The translations under genes were made by a program, and so were the position numbers. A stretch of DNA of 16,294 nucleotides from Lentisphaeria bacterium (lineage in GTDB: Bacteria; Verrucomicrobiota; Lentisphaeria; Victivallales; GWF2-50-93): assembly GCA_020056205.1 (NCBI GenBank), contig JAGVIF010000348.1:1-16294 (forward strand), written 5' to 3'. Within the stretch, counting starts at the first letter, position 1. Every line of letters begins with the position of its first letter. Under the pieces are notes generated by a model, which was given only the letters and a program-made list of their open reading frames with translations, ran no database searches and had not been told where the DNA came from. Positions 1 to 7,286 of the stretch are shown piece by piece.

Positions 1-101
1 GTAAAGACTATATATAAAATTAAAAACCAGACATGCGCAAATAAAGGACTAAATTTATCGGCGGGTTTGATTTTATCTACGAATGCTTTTGCTATTGTCA
101 T
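1..101 (-). CDS. Partial N-terminus of a probable membrane protein (runs off the left edge)
   Basis: An ATG at 101-99 opens a frame that stays open for 33 codons to the edge of the window. The peptide begins MTIAKAFVDKIKPAD, continues with a short linker, and then becomes strongly hydrophobic (VWFLILYIVF), as in a protein that starts with a short cytosolic tail and enters the membrane. It lies 18 bases downstream of the radical SAM gene on the same strand, the spacing expected of the next operon member. No strong ribosome binding site is visible; only a weak GCGGAA-like stretch lies upstream. A polytopic glycosyltransferase or transport protein would fit the locus, but too little is present to name a family. 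The short length is the main reason for caution. Confidence 0.5.
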   Translation of the reverse strand, partial: MTIAKAFVDKIKPADKFSPLFAHVWFLILYIVF

Positions 102-119
102 AACCGAATTATTCCGCTT

Positions 120-1613
120 TTACTTATTACGAGTAATAAGAGCCTTTAGCTTGGATAGGAATAATTTTAAAAACTTTATTCCCATCAGGAAGAAAAGTAA
201 AAACAATGCAGGGCATTTTTTTAGAAAATCCGCTATTTTCTCGCCCGCATTAAACCATCCCACTCCTTTTTCCGGATTGGTGAAGATATTTTTAAATTTT
301 TTGAAATCAAAATAGAAACAGAGGTAGCTGTACAAGATGTCATTTCGTATTTCACGTTCTGTATTTCCGCTAGGCACATATGAAAAAGGAATTTCTCTGA
401 ACGGATTCTCTATGAAAGAGGAAACCGAACTGAAATTTTCATATAAGCCCTGGACAAAAAGTCTTTCTTCATTTTTAGCTATCTCGTAAAGCTCCGTCCC
501 TGGATAGGGGGTGGCGTTGTTGTATCGAACCATATCGAGTTTTAAATCCTTGCTGAGGCGTAATGCATCTTTTCTATCCCTGTGTGTCTCCCCTGGCAAA
601 CCATAAATGAAAGTCGCGCTGACATGGAACCCTATCTCCTTTGCCATCCTGACCGCTTTAACGCATTGTTCCACGGTCTCGTCCTTCTTGATAGTCTTCA
701 TGATCTGCTCTGATGCTGTTTCAATGCCGAAAAAAACACTGCGAAAACCCGCCTCATAAAGATCCTTCATAAGAGAAGGCGTAACATTATCTCCACGCGC
801 CTGAAAATTGAAAATCATCGTCTTATGCAAATTTCTTCTTTTTATTTCCCCAATCAATTCATATATGCGTTCCTTGCTGACCAGCAAATTGTCATCCAGG
901 AAAAGGACGTTTTTCTTGCCATATTTGATATGTAGCAGTTCAAGATCGTCCACTATCCTTGCCGGTGAATGATAGCGATATTTTCTGCCTGTAGTAATCC
1001 TGTTGCTGCAGAAAATACATCTATAAGGGCATCCCCGTGAACTGACCACAAATCCCAGGTCGTATTTTTTGGATTGAAACATTTCGTATGGGAAATGGGG
1101 ATAGTTGTCCAACGCTTCCAATTGCGGAGAAATGGGATTGTTGACAACCGTTTCCCCATTGCGATAAGACAGTCCATTTATATGGGAATAGTCATGCCCC
1201 TCCTTGATGCACCGATAAAACTCAACCAACGGCCTCTCCCCTTCTCCGCGTATGACGACATCAATATGCTTGTATGCAAGAACTTCCTCCGGCATTGCGC
1301 TTGAATGAATCCCGCCAAATACTATTATCGAATCAGGATATTGCGCGCGCAGTTTTAGTGACAGGTCAATTGATTCCTTGAAGGCTGCCGTCAAAACACT
1401 GAAGCCAAAGATATATGGTTTCCGCATCTTTTGGATGTATTTGGAAATTTTGTCAAGGACATCATCTTCAATTTGCTGGTCTGCCACATTGACATCAATC
1501 CCTTTTTCCCGGAGATAGGCGGCAAGACAGCCTACGCCTACCGGAACATATATGGGAAGAAACGGTTGGAATATTTTAAGGGCGTTTTTTGGTGAAGAAT
1601 TAATTAAAATCAT
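120..1613 (-). CDS. B12-binding domain radical SAM protein
   Basis: 497 aa. Residues 1 to about 140 form a cobalamin-binding (Rossmann-like) domain of the kind placed before radical SAM domains; the PVGVGCLAAYLREKG segment is typical. The radical SAM core follows, with the CxxxCxxC cluster motif in GCPYRCIFC (C195, C199, C202) that holds the 4Fe-4S cluster reducing S-adenosylmethionine. A following LFLDDN segment is typical of this class. The C-terminus ends in a hydrophobic, lysine-rich tail that may sit on the membrane. I chose the ATG at 1613 because GGGAGG lies 7 bases before it; an in-frame start at 1634 lacks this. The gene overlaps the upstream membrane-protein gene by 14 bases. Family members methylate or rearrange unactivated carbons, often on lipids or sugars; the substrate here is unknown. 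A glycan or lipid-carrier modification is inferred from context. Confidence 0.9.
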   Translation of the reverse strand: MILINSSPKNALKIFQPFLPIYVPVGVGCLAAYLREKGIDVNVADQQIEDDVLDKISKYIQKMRKPYIFGFSVLTAAFKESIDLSLKLRAQYPDSIIVFGGIHSSAMPEEVLAYKHIDVVIRGEGERPLVEFYRCIKEGHDYSHINGLSYRNGETVVNNPISPQLEALDNYPHFPYEMFQSKKYDLGFVVSSRGCPYRCIFCSNRITTGRKYRYHSPARIVDDLELLHIKYGKKNVLFLDDNLLVSKERIYELIGEIKRRNLHKTMIFNFQARGDNVTPSLMKDLYEAGFRSVFFGIETASEQIMKTIKKDETVEQCVKAVRMAKEIGFHVSATFIYGLPGETHRDRKDALRLSKDLKLDMVRYNNATPYPGTELYEIAKNEERLFVQGLYENFSSVSSFIENPFREIPFSYVPSGNTEREIRNDILYSYLCFYFDFKKFKNIFTNPEKGVGWFNAGEKIADFLKKCPALFLLFFLMGIKFLKLFLSKLKALITRNK

Positions 1614-2124
1614 TTTTAGTCCTCCCGAATACAATCATCTTGATTACGTTGATAATTTTCGCAATCCAAAGCACGGTCGGCCTCCCAATATAATATTTAC
1701 CATCGCGTAAAATAACCTGCTTGTTTTTTAGCAGGCGTCCGAGTCTTTTCTCTATTATGTCCCTGGAATTATACTTGGCAAGAATTTCTTGTTCGTCCAT
1801 TCCACCTTCATGTTCGGTCAATTCCCTTAGAATCCTCACCCTGCGGGCCGTTTCTCCAAGGTTGATATAGTGGAAATATGTGTATCCAAGAGCCGTATAT
1901 GTCAAAAGATTGACACAAAGCAATCCGATGAAATCTCCAATTCCTCCTCTTGGGATATTATAGAAATAAAATTCCGATCCCGTTACAAAGATCAACCCGG
2001 CCGAGAAACCCAAAAATACGGATTTCAAAAGACCAAGCCCTTTTATCAATTTAAGGCTTGCCGCTTGAAAGATCATATTTATCCCCAGCCCTATGAAAGG
2101 AATACAGATTTCCAAAATTTTCAA
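1600..2124 (-). CDS. Small membrane protein with cytosolic winged-helix-like tail (second of a tandem pair)
   Basis: 174 aa from a TTG start. Three hydrophobic segments lie at about residues 3-21, 31-52 and 59-83. A soluble tail of about 60 residues follows and reads like a winged helix: ILRELTEHEGGMDEQEIL, then IIEKRLGRLLKNKQ, then the strand pair VILRDGKYYI. A second hydrophobic/amphipathic stretch (about 150-168) ends the protein. The TTG at 2124 is preferred because AAGGGGG precedes it by 8 bases and it lies 4 bases after the upstream stop; a longer form from 2172 would overlap the upstream gene with no sign of need. The layout matches the neighbouring 2129-2647 protein segment by segment, so the two look like diverged duplicates. 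I do not recognise a named family. A membrane-bound regulator, or an adaptor for the adjacent glycosyltransferase, are both open. Confidence 0.8.
   Translation of the reverse strand: MKILEICIPFIGLGINMIFQAASLKLIKGLGLLKSVFLGFSAGLIFVTGSEFYFYNIPRGGIGDFIGLLCVNLLTYTALGYTYFHYINLGETARRVRILRELTEHEGGMDEQEILAKYNSRDIIEKRLGRLLKNKQVILRDGKYYIGRPTVLWIAKIINVIKMIVFGRTKNDFN
1621..1626 (-). promoter_or_regulatory. Ribosome binding site deciding the radical SAM start
   Basis: GGGAGG on the minus strand, 7 bases before the ATG at 1613. It lies within the last codons of the upstream membrane-protein gene and favours the 497-residue form over a start at 1634. Confidence 0.7.
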
Positions 2125-2128
2125 AGCC

Positions 2129-2647
2129 CTATCCCCCTTTTTGAAGTCCCAGCAGATTGCGATAAGCCGCAAAAAGACTTACGAAGTATTTTCCACGGGT
2201 CGTAATCTTATATCTGTTACCGTCCAAATAAGCCATTTTATCCTTTAAAAGATCCTTAAGCCTTGGTTTAATTAAAACTTCATCATTCACCAGCATGTAA
2301 AAATCATCCTCGGAAAGTCCGTCTGGCGCCTGCGCAATAGCAAGAATCATCACTAATGAAGGGCTATCCGCTTCAACCGCCGAAAAGGTAATAGTATATG
2401 CGCATAGAAGCGAAAAAAAGAATAAAGCGATATTGATATATCCCAAGACATCAAAAGCAAGGATGGAAAATGGAGTTTTGAAAAGAAACTGCAGAAGGCA
2501 AGTCGTCAAAAGACCAATACATAGAGTCCAAAAAGAAATAGACAGAAGAAGCTTGGTTGGTCTCTTGCTCTTAAAAACACGGCAGGAAAACGCATGGACC
2601 GATATGGCCAAAAGAAATAAACAAATTCCACAAATAAATATTGCCAT
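2129..2647 (-). CDS. Small membrane protein with cytosolic winged-helix-like tail (first of a tandem pair)
   Basis: 172 aa. Hydrophobic segments lie at about residues 2-20, 33-56 and 66-90. A soluble tail (about 95-155) follows with a winged-helix pattern: helix VMILAIAQAPDGLSEDDFY, helix LIKPRLKDLLKDK, and a strand/wing MAYLDGNRYKITTRGKYF. A short amphipathic end (YFVSLFAAYRNLLGL) closes it. The same three-membrane-segment plus winged-helix plan is seen in the next gene (1600-2124). It starts 6 bases after the stop of the GT2 gene (2654-3433), so translation is probably coupled to that gene. In the MarR/PadR-like folds this tail resembles, the second helix contacts DNA, but nothing here proves DNA binding. 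Family not recognised. Confidence 0.8.
   Translation of the reverse strand: MAIFICGICLFLLAISVHAFSCRVFKSKRPTKLLLSISFWTLCIGLLTTCLLQFLFKTPFSILAFDVLGYINIALFFFSLLCAYTITFSAVEADSPSLVMILAIAQAPDGLSEDDFYMLVNDEVLIKPRLKDLLKDKMAYLDGNRYKITTRGKYFVSLFAAYRNLLGLQKGG
2133..2139 (-). promoter_or_regulatory. Ribosome binding site supporting the TTG start at 2124
   Basis: AAGGGGG on the minus strand, inside the last codons of the upstream membrane-protein gene, 8 bases before TTG. This spacing argues for the TTG rather than the upstream ATG at 2172. Confidence 0.55.
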
Positions 2648-2653
2648 GGCCTA

Positions 2654-3433
2654 TTATCCGTGGGGTTCATTTTTATAACGTACTTCTGAAGCTGAATTTG
2701 CGGAAAAAGTATTAACTGCTCCATCCCTCTCCAAATAACAATCCCTTACTAATCTGATATATCCTCCGGCAACTTTCATAAAAGAAGGGAAGCTTACCGC
2801 CTTTGAAGCGCCGGATTTCCTTAATCCGAGCCTGTATGGAACTTCCGCAAAAAGATATCCCTTTTTCACCGCCTTTATCAGAATCTCAGTCTGGAAGAAA
2901 AACCCGGTACTTTTAAAATCCATATCTGAAAGTATAGATCTCCTGTAAAGAATGGTTCCGTTCGTATAGTTGAAGTTAACCTTGAATGTGGTATTTATGA
3001 TAAACCGATAACAGAATGACAACGCGTTGCGGAAAATTGATCTCGTCTGCCTGTTGAACACAAAAGGAACAACTATGTCCACATGATCCAATAAACCAAC
3101 GTATCTCATTGTTTCACTGGGATCATTTTCGTTGTCTCCCGGAATCATCACCACTATATCTCCCGTGGCCTTGTCAAGTCCGTCAAAGAAAGAAGCGCCA
3201 ATGCCTTTTGGCTTGTCATGATTGATAAGCGTGACTGAAACTTGGCTGCAATGGCTGGCTCTTTCCTGCACTAAAAGAGGGGTTTTGTCTGAACTGCCAT
3301 CATTGATCACAATGATTTCTCCAGAAAGACCATAATACTTTAATGCCTCGAACGTGGCATCAATTGCCGCCATTATATTTTTCTCTTCGTTAAGAGCCGG
3401 CATTATAACGCTAATATTGTTATTTGGGTTCAC
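2654..3433 (-). CDS. Glycosyltransferase family 2
   Basis: 259 aa with a GT-A fold signature: first strand ISVIMPALNEEKNI (7-20), IIVINDGSSDKT (40-51) for the nucleotide, and the DxD-like acidic segment MIPGDNENDP (96-105), which binds the metal and sugar nucleotide. It resembles the soluble part of dolichyl-phosphate-mannose-synthase-like enzymes that load a sugar onto a polyprenyl phosphate; no convincing C-terminal membrane segments follow. The start is GTG at 3433, which shares four bases (GTGA) with the stop of the nucleotidyltransferase gene, so the two are translationally coupled and this enzyme may use the sugar nucleotide made by its neighbour. The donor and acceptor cannot be read from sequence. 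Immediately downstream lie the two small membrane proteins, which could anchor it. Confidence 0.92.
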   Translation of the reverse strand: MNPNNNISVIMPALNEEKNIMAAIDATFEALKYYGLSGEIIVINDGSSDKTPLLVQERASHCSQVSVTLINHDKPKGIGASFFDGLDKATGDIVVMIPGDNENDPSETMRYVGLLDHVDIVVPFVFNRQTRSIFRNALSFCYRFIINTTFKVNFNYTNGTILYRRSILSDMDFKSTGFFFQTEILIKAVKKGYLFAEVPYRLGLRKSGASKAVSFPSFMKVAGGYIRLVRDCYLERDGAVNTFSANSASEVRYKNEPHG

Positions 3434-4149
3434 GGGAAAATATCTCCTGCTGATTTATAACGTTCCGGCGAGTCAATGGCAACTCGTTTGCCGGTCAATT
3501 CTACCCCGTATATGTTTTTTGTTTTGCAATTAGGCGCATATACATCCCTTGGCAGATCAGAGCAATCATTGGAAATAATGTAATCCAAGGATTCATGGCT
3601 CAATATCTGGACTGCGGAATTGACAAGGAAACCTTGAGGATTATCGCTTCCGAGCTTCTTCATTTCAATATCGTCGGGACGTTCTATAAAATTTACGATT
3701 CTACCATTCGAACCGAGCTCAATAAAGCTGTTTGACGCTTTTCTTCTATGCATTAGCAATGTTGCGAAGGCATTATGTTGATTATGGGCATCTATTAGAA
3801 AAGAAAGAGGTTGATCTGTCAGGATATCGCCATAAACAACCAGAAAGTTGTCATCATTATGCAGCCAATCTTTAAATTTTGGAATAGCTCCGGCTGTTCC
3901 TGACAGCCGAGTCTCGTAAACGTAATGGATATTTACACCCATTTTGCTCCCGTCTCCAAAATAATCGCTGATCTGTTTGGGCATCGTATAAAGATTGACT
4001 CCGATGTCAAGAAAACCGTTAATTTTCAGCCAAGATATGATATGCTCTAAAACCGGGCGTCCGTTTACGGGCAGCATCGGTTTGGGAATCTCGTGTGTGA
4101 GATTCCCTAAACGTGTTCCTTTGCCGGCGGCTAAAACAATTGCTTTCAT
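3430..4149 (-). CDS. Sugar-1-phosphate nucleotidyltransferase (HddC/RfbA/GMP-type)
   Basis: 239 aa. The N-terminus carries the full pyrophosphorylase signature: MKAIVLAAGKGTRL (1-14) binds the nucleotide phosphates, and PKPMLPVNGRPVLEHII continues it. The metal-binding aspartate is in VVYGDIL (about 104-110). The reaction is NTP plus sugar-1-phosphate giving NDP-sugar and pyrophosphate. There is no C-terminal acyltransferase or isomerase domain, as in short HddC-like enzymes that make GDP-heptose. The adjoining GmhB-like phosphatase supports heptose, but mannose or glucose cannot be excluded. ATG at 4149 overlaps the phosphatase stop (ATGA). An in-frame TTG two codons earlier is less likely. 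The 3' end overlaps the GT2 gene by four bases. Confidence 0.92.
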   Translation of the reverse strand: MKAIVLAAGKGTRLGNLTHEIPKPMLPVNGRPVLEHIISWLKINGFLDIGVNLYTMPKQISDYFGDGSKMGVNIHYVYETRLSGTAGAIPKFKDWLHNDDNFLVVYGDILTDQPLSFLIDAHNQHNAFATLLMHRRKASNSFIELGSNGRIVNFIERPDDIEMKKLGSDNPQGFLVNSAVQILSHESLDYIISNDCSDLPRDVYAPNCKTKNIYGVELTGKRVAIDSPERYKSAGDIFP

Positions 4150-4727
4150 GTCCAATCTTTCACGATAATCAATACCGCTTCATGCAGATTATTGCAGGTA
4201 TAATCCGGAGATATTGATAAATCCATGTCATCAGAAATAATAGGTTTCTCCTTATGCATTCCCGTTTGAATTAGAATAGTTCTGCATCCGGCTCTATGAC
4301 CTGCTATAATGTCGGATATCCTGTCGCCGATCATCCATGATTGCGTCAGATCAATATCATAATCTTCAGCCGCTTCCTGTAGCATTCCTGGCTTGGGTTT
4401 GCGGCAATCGCAATTTTTACGATATTTCTCCAATGTTGCGTCCGGATGATGAGGACAAGTATAAAACCTGTCAATTTTGCAAGACGTTAATGTAAGTATT
4501 GCATTGTCAATATGTTGGTTAATATTGTCAACTTCATTTTCAGATGCCAAGCCTCGAGAAATAACGGTCTGATTGGATACGACGATCTTTTTACATTCTA
4601 CGCCGGAGAGAAGCTTGAACGCATCAATAGTATCGGGCGGAATAATTACATCGTCAATTTTGCAAAGAAGGTGAATGTCTTTATTCAAGACGCCGTCACG
4701 ATCAAAAAAAATAGCTCTATTTGGCAT
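4146..4727 (-). CDS. gmhB: GmhB-like D,D-heptose 1,7-bisphosphate 7-phosphatase (HAD family)
   Basis: 193 aa, the usual length of GmhB. HAD motif I is FFDRDGVLN with nucleophile D9 and acid/base D11. Motif II lies in VSNQT (about 50-54), and motif IV is GDRISDI (134-140), supplying the magnesium-binding aspartates. The zinc-binding loop that marks GmhB and histidinol-phosphatase relatives is present: CPHH (C91, H93) and CDCRKPKPGM (C106, C108). Family members remove the 7-phosphate from heptose-1,7-bisphosphate in the cytosol. Overlap with a nucleotidyltransferase points to the GDP-heptose branch (GmhA, HddA, GmhB, HddC), though the isomerase and kinase are not in this window. No clear ribosome binding site precedes the ATG. 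A histidinol-phosphatase role is unlikely in this setting. Confidence 0.85.
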   Translation of the reverse strand: MPNRAIFFDRDGVLNKDIHLLCKIDDVIIPPDTIDAFKLLSGVECKKIVVSNQTVISRGLASENEVDNINQHIDNAILTLTSCKIDRFYTCPHHPDATLEKYRKNCDCRKPKPGMLQEAAEDYDIDLTQSWMIGDRISDIIAGHRAGCRTILIQTGMHKEKPIISDDMDLSISPDYTCNNLHEAVLIIVKDWT

Positions 4728-4798
4728 TTAGTTTACTGCTATGTGAAAAACAGCGGGAAAATTTTCAAAAAAACGCATTTTCCGATGGGAACTGTGAT

Positions 4799-6379
4799 TC
4801 ACATAGAACTGCGGTTGTTATAGCAATTTACAAATTCGTCAAGAAGATTTTGCTTATTCAGTTTCTTCTTTAGCCAGCACCTTAAAATTGACTCAAGAAA
4901 TGAGATAATAATTTTCAGATGAACAGCTAACGCAATAGCTAAAAGCAAGACGAATACCGGAATATAGCCATTAATAAAAGGCACATAATTACAAAACCAT
5001 GTTACTACAATCAGTAAAAGATAAAGCCCCTGTAACAGAACTGCTAAGGCAATCCAGAACTTTTTCCTGGACAGAAAAAACATGAAACCCAAAGCTGATA
5101 AAACCAACCACGGATAAATTAGCACAAACCATTTGTAAGCTGTGCTCCCGGCGCTAAAAAAGCCATAAAATCTGAAATCTCCTTCGCTTACCGTCAGCCC
5201 ATTTGTAAAATGTTTAATGAAATTATTAATAAAAAATTGGGGGTTTTCTTTAACCAATTCAAAATATTTTTCCCTGTGCCAAATCTCCGCTCTTTCAATT
5301 ACGGCCTCTGGCTGCCCCATATAGCTTGGAGCCCCTCTTTCCATGGCCCATTCATTTATTGACACATCCCCTGAATCCTTGATGCCCCAAGTATTTTTGT
5401 AGATACCAATTCCCTGTAGAGGCAAATGCCAAAACTGCCTGTCTGATAAAGCGAATTTTCCATGGTAATGTTTATTATAAGAACAAATTGGCAGGACAAA
5501 TACCATCTGCCCCACTAATACCGCCATAAATACAATAAATGATTTTTTTATTGCAGGGATAATCCGCTTGCGCAAGGATGTAAATGATGCCTCGTTTTGA
5601 ATGAATAACTCTCGTAATAAGAGCGCCGGCAACAAGACGAAGGATAAATTTAAAAAAATAAGACGTATGAAGGTGGCAAAACCGATCAAAAGTCCATATC
5701 CGAAAAATATAAACAATGTCGGCCATGATAATTCAATCCTATCTTTTCTGTTGTTGAAAATAAAAGTCAGCCCTAATAGGCACAACGCTGACAAAGGCAC
5801 CGGCCAATAGTAATATTCCACAAAACTCATTTGAACCATCGGAATTTTAAACACTGCATATAAGAAAGCAGACAGCACTGCGGCGGTAGTACCGAAAATC
5901 CGCATGCCGACAACAAATAAAATAACAATAATAAATAGGTCTACCATTAGTTGATAGCGGACAATGTGCCAGGCAATATTGTCAACTCCTTTAATATTGT
6001 CATTTAAGATGAGTCTAATTATAAAGGGATAACCAATGTCTGTTCTTATACTTGATTTTGCATCTTTTGGATCGCCATTCTTTTTGTAAATATACTCGCC
6101 GGGGTTTTTAATTATGTTTGCGGATTCCTCTGAATTATAAAGACCCGGCGCTTTTGTATATACTGATGCCATACTCAAGACCCAGGCTATACTTCCGATT
6201 TGATAGCCGAACCTTTCCTTAAGCACTTGCGCCCTGTATCCCGCGCCAATTATCAGGGCCATTACAAGACCTGACAATGCAATGACATAAGCCGTATTTC
6301 GCTTATTCACTTCATAGCGTCTGTAGACGGTTGCTACGAGCTTCCTGATTTTATCTGCATACAGTCCCATAAAAACCAT
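4799..6379 (-). CDS. Polytopic GT-C type glycosyltransferase (ArnT/PMT-like)
   Basis: 526 aa with about ten hydrophobic segments (near residues 29-47, 143-158, 162-178, 192-208, 220-238, 239-256, 281-299, 416-436, 441-462 and 471-495). After the first membrane segment comes a loop of roughly 90 residues rich in acidic residues and containing SEES and RTDIGYPF. A second large loop lies at about 300-415. This is the layout of GT-C enzymes, which take sugar from a polyprenyl-phosphate donor on the outer face of the inner membrane. AAGGG precedes the ATG at 6379 by 6 bases. The specific family and substrate are unclear. Its likely donor would be a lipid-linked sugar made by one of the GT2 enzymes in the locus. 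An O-antigen polymerase is a less likely alternative, because those have a different loop order. Confidence 0.75.
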   Translation of the reverse strand: MVFMGLYADKIRKLVATVYRRYEVNKRNTAYVIALSGLVMALIIGAGYRAQVLKERFGYQIGSIAWVLSMASVYTKAPGLYNSEESANIIKNPGEYIYKKNGDPKDAKSSIRTDIGYPFIIRLILNDNIKGVDNIAWHIVRYQLMVDLFIIVILFVVGMRIFGTTAAVLSAFLYAVFKIPMVQMSFVEYYYWPVPLSALCLLGLTFIFNNRKDRIELSWPTLFIFFGYGLLIGFATFIRLIFLNLSFVLLPALLLRELFIQNEASFTSLRKRIIPAIKKSFIVFMAVLVGQMVFVLPICSYNKHYHGKFALSDRQFWHLPLQGIGIYKNTWGIKDSGDVSINEWAMERGAPSYMGQPEAVIERAEIWHREKYFELVKENPQFFINNFIKHFTNGLTVSEGDFRFYGFFSAGSTAYKWFVLIYPWLVLSALGFMFFLSRKKFWIALAVLLQGLYLLLIVVTWFCNYVPFINGYIPVFVLLLAIALAVHLKIIISFLESILRCWLKKKLNKQNLLDEFVNCYNNRSSM

Positions 6380-6434
6380 TAATTACCCTTCTTCCTTATT
6401 CATGCATTCAGCCGTACCGGAAAAGTAAATCAAT

Positions 6435-7262
6435 CTACTTCGCCTTCCTGAAAAATGCTGTTTGCAGGTATGTTCTTTTCAATATTATTCCCAAAAGAAA
6501 CGTGGCATATACTCCACATTTAAGAATGTTTTTCATCAATTGATTAGATGCCTCTATGTCCATGGCTTTCATGTGTATATTATGATGCACAGTTTTAACA
6601 TGCTCATATCCGGCCCGTTTCATATACTCTTTTAAAGAATTATCTGAAAAATGCTGCACATGATGAGCGCTATATAATCTATCAAATGGTTTATTTATGT
6701 TCAGCATTTTGAGCAGCAAAGCCGTTCTGTACAGTATGCTGTTCTCATTTATCGTCAATATTATTACGTATGTATTTTGCCTGCTTATGCTATTCAAAGT
6801 GGAGGCAAGTTGATCAAGATCCACCACATGTTCAATGAACGCAAGCAATGAAATAAATTCATATCTCTCATCAGTCTTCAACTCTTTTACGTCACATTGA
6901 ATAAACCTGATATTGTTCCTGGCCCGGTTGTCGGATAAATCTACTCCAATTAACCGCAGGTCTTTGTCTTTATCCCTAGCGTAATCCAAAAACATGCCAT
7001 TTCCGCATCCCAGATCAATGAGGGCGCTTTCTCCCCGTTTAGTCTCTCTAATAAAATTATAAATTGTCTGATAAGTATTTGTGTCCGGATTTTTAAACCA
7101 ATTATTATGTGTTTCAGAAAAATATTTTTCGGCGTAGATTGATCCGGTTTTGACATCAACGCTGAATACATGGCCGCAATGATGGCATTTGTAAAGGTCG
7201 GCCTCCGGGTGCCGATGATAAAATGAGGAAGGTTCCTTGCACACCTGGCAATTAATTTTCAT
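6435..7262 (-). CDS. Zinc-ribbon class I SAM methyltransferase
   Basis: 275 aa. The N-terminus has a four-cysteine zinc ribbon (CQVC at 5-8 and CHHC at 26-29), then a class I methyltransferase core: motif I LIDLGCGNG (81-89) binds SAM, and IGVDLS (105-110) carries the acidic residue for the ribose. The architecture is common for methyltransferases in surface-glycan clusters. The C-terminal part contains a hydrophobic stretch (about 248-265), so membrane association is possible. It lacks the long C-terminal domain of the TDP-sugar C-methyltransferases, so I do not call it one of those. AAAGGTG lies a few bases before the ATG. The gene follows a second methyltransferase by 24 bases. The acceptor is unknown. 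Confidence 0.88.
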   Translation of the reverse strand: MKINCQVCKEPSSFYHRHPEADLYKCHHCGHVFSVDVKTGSIYAEKYFSETHNNWFKNPDTNTYQTIYNFIRETKRGESALIDLGCGNGMFLDYARDKDKDLRLIGVDLSDNRARNNIRFIQCDVKELKTDERYEFISLLAFIEHVVDLDQLASTLNSISRQNTYVIILTINENSILYRTALLLKMLNINKPFDRLYSAHHVQHFSDNSLKEYMKRAGYEHVKTVHHNIHMKAMDIEASNQLMKNILKCGVYATFLLGIILKRTYLQTAFFRKAK

Positions 7263-7286
7263 AACACCTTTCTAATTCCGTTTTAT

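Noticed and set aside
67..315. Plus-strand open frame of 82 codons at the left edge
   Set aside because: It lies antisense to the 3' end of the radical SAM gene and the partial gene, has no family features, and all supported genes are on the other strand.
1600..2172. Longer form of the second membrane protein starting at 2172
   Set aside because: It would overlap the upstream gene by 44 bases and add a non-hydrophobic stretch with no counterpart in the paralogue; TTG 2124 has the better ribosome binding site.
4756..4783. Hairpin GGAAAAT...ATTTTCC in the 71-base gap between the GT-C and gmhB genes, as a terminator
   Set aside because: Only a 7-base A+T-rich stem with a 14-base loop, and the T-run does not directly follow the stem; likely chance in A+T-rich DNA.
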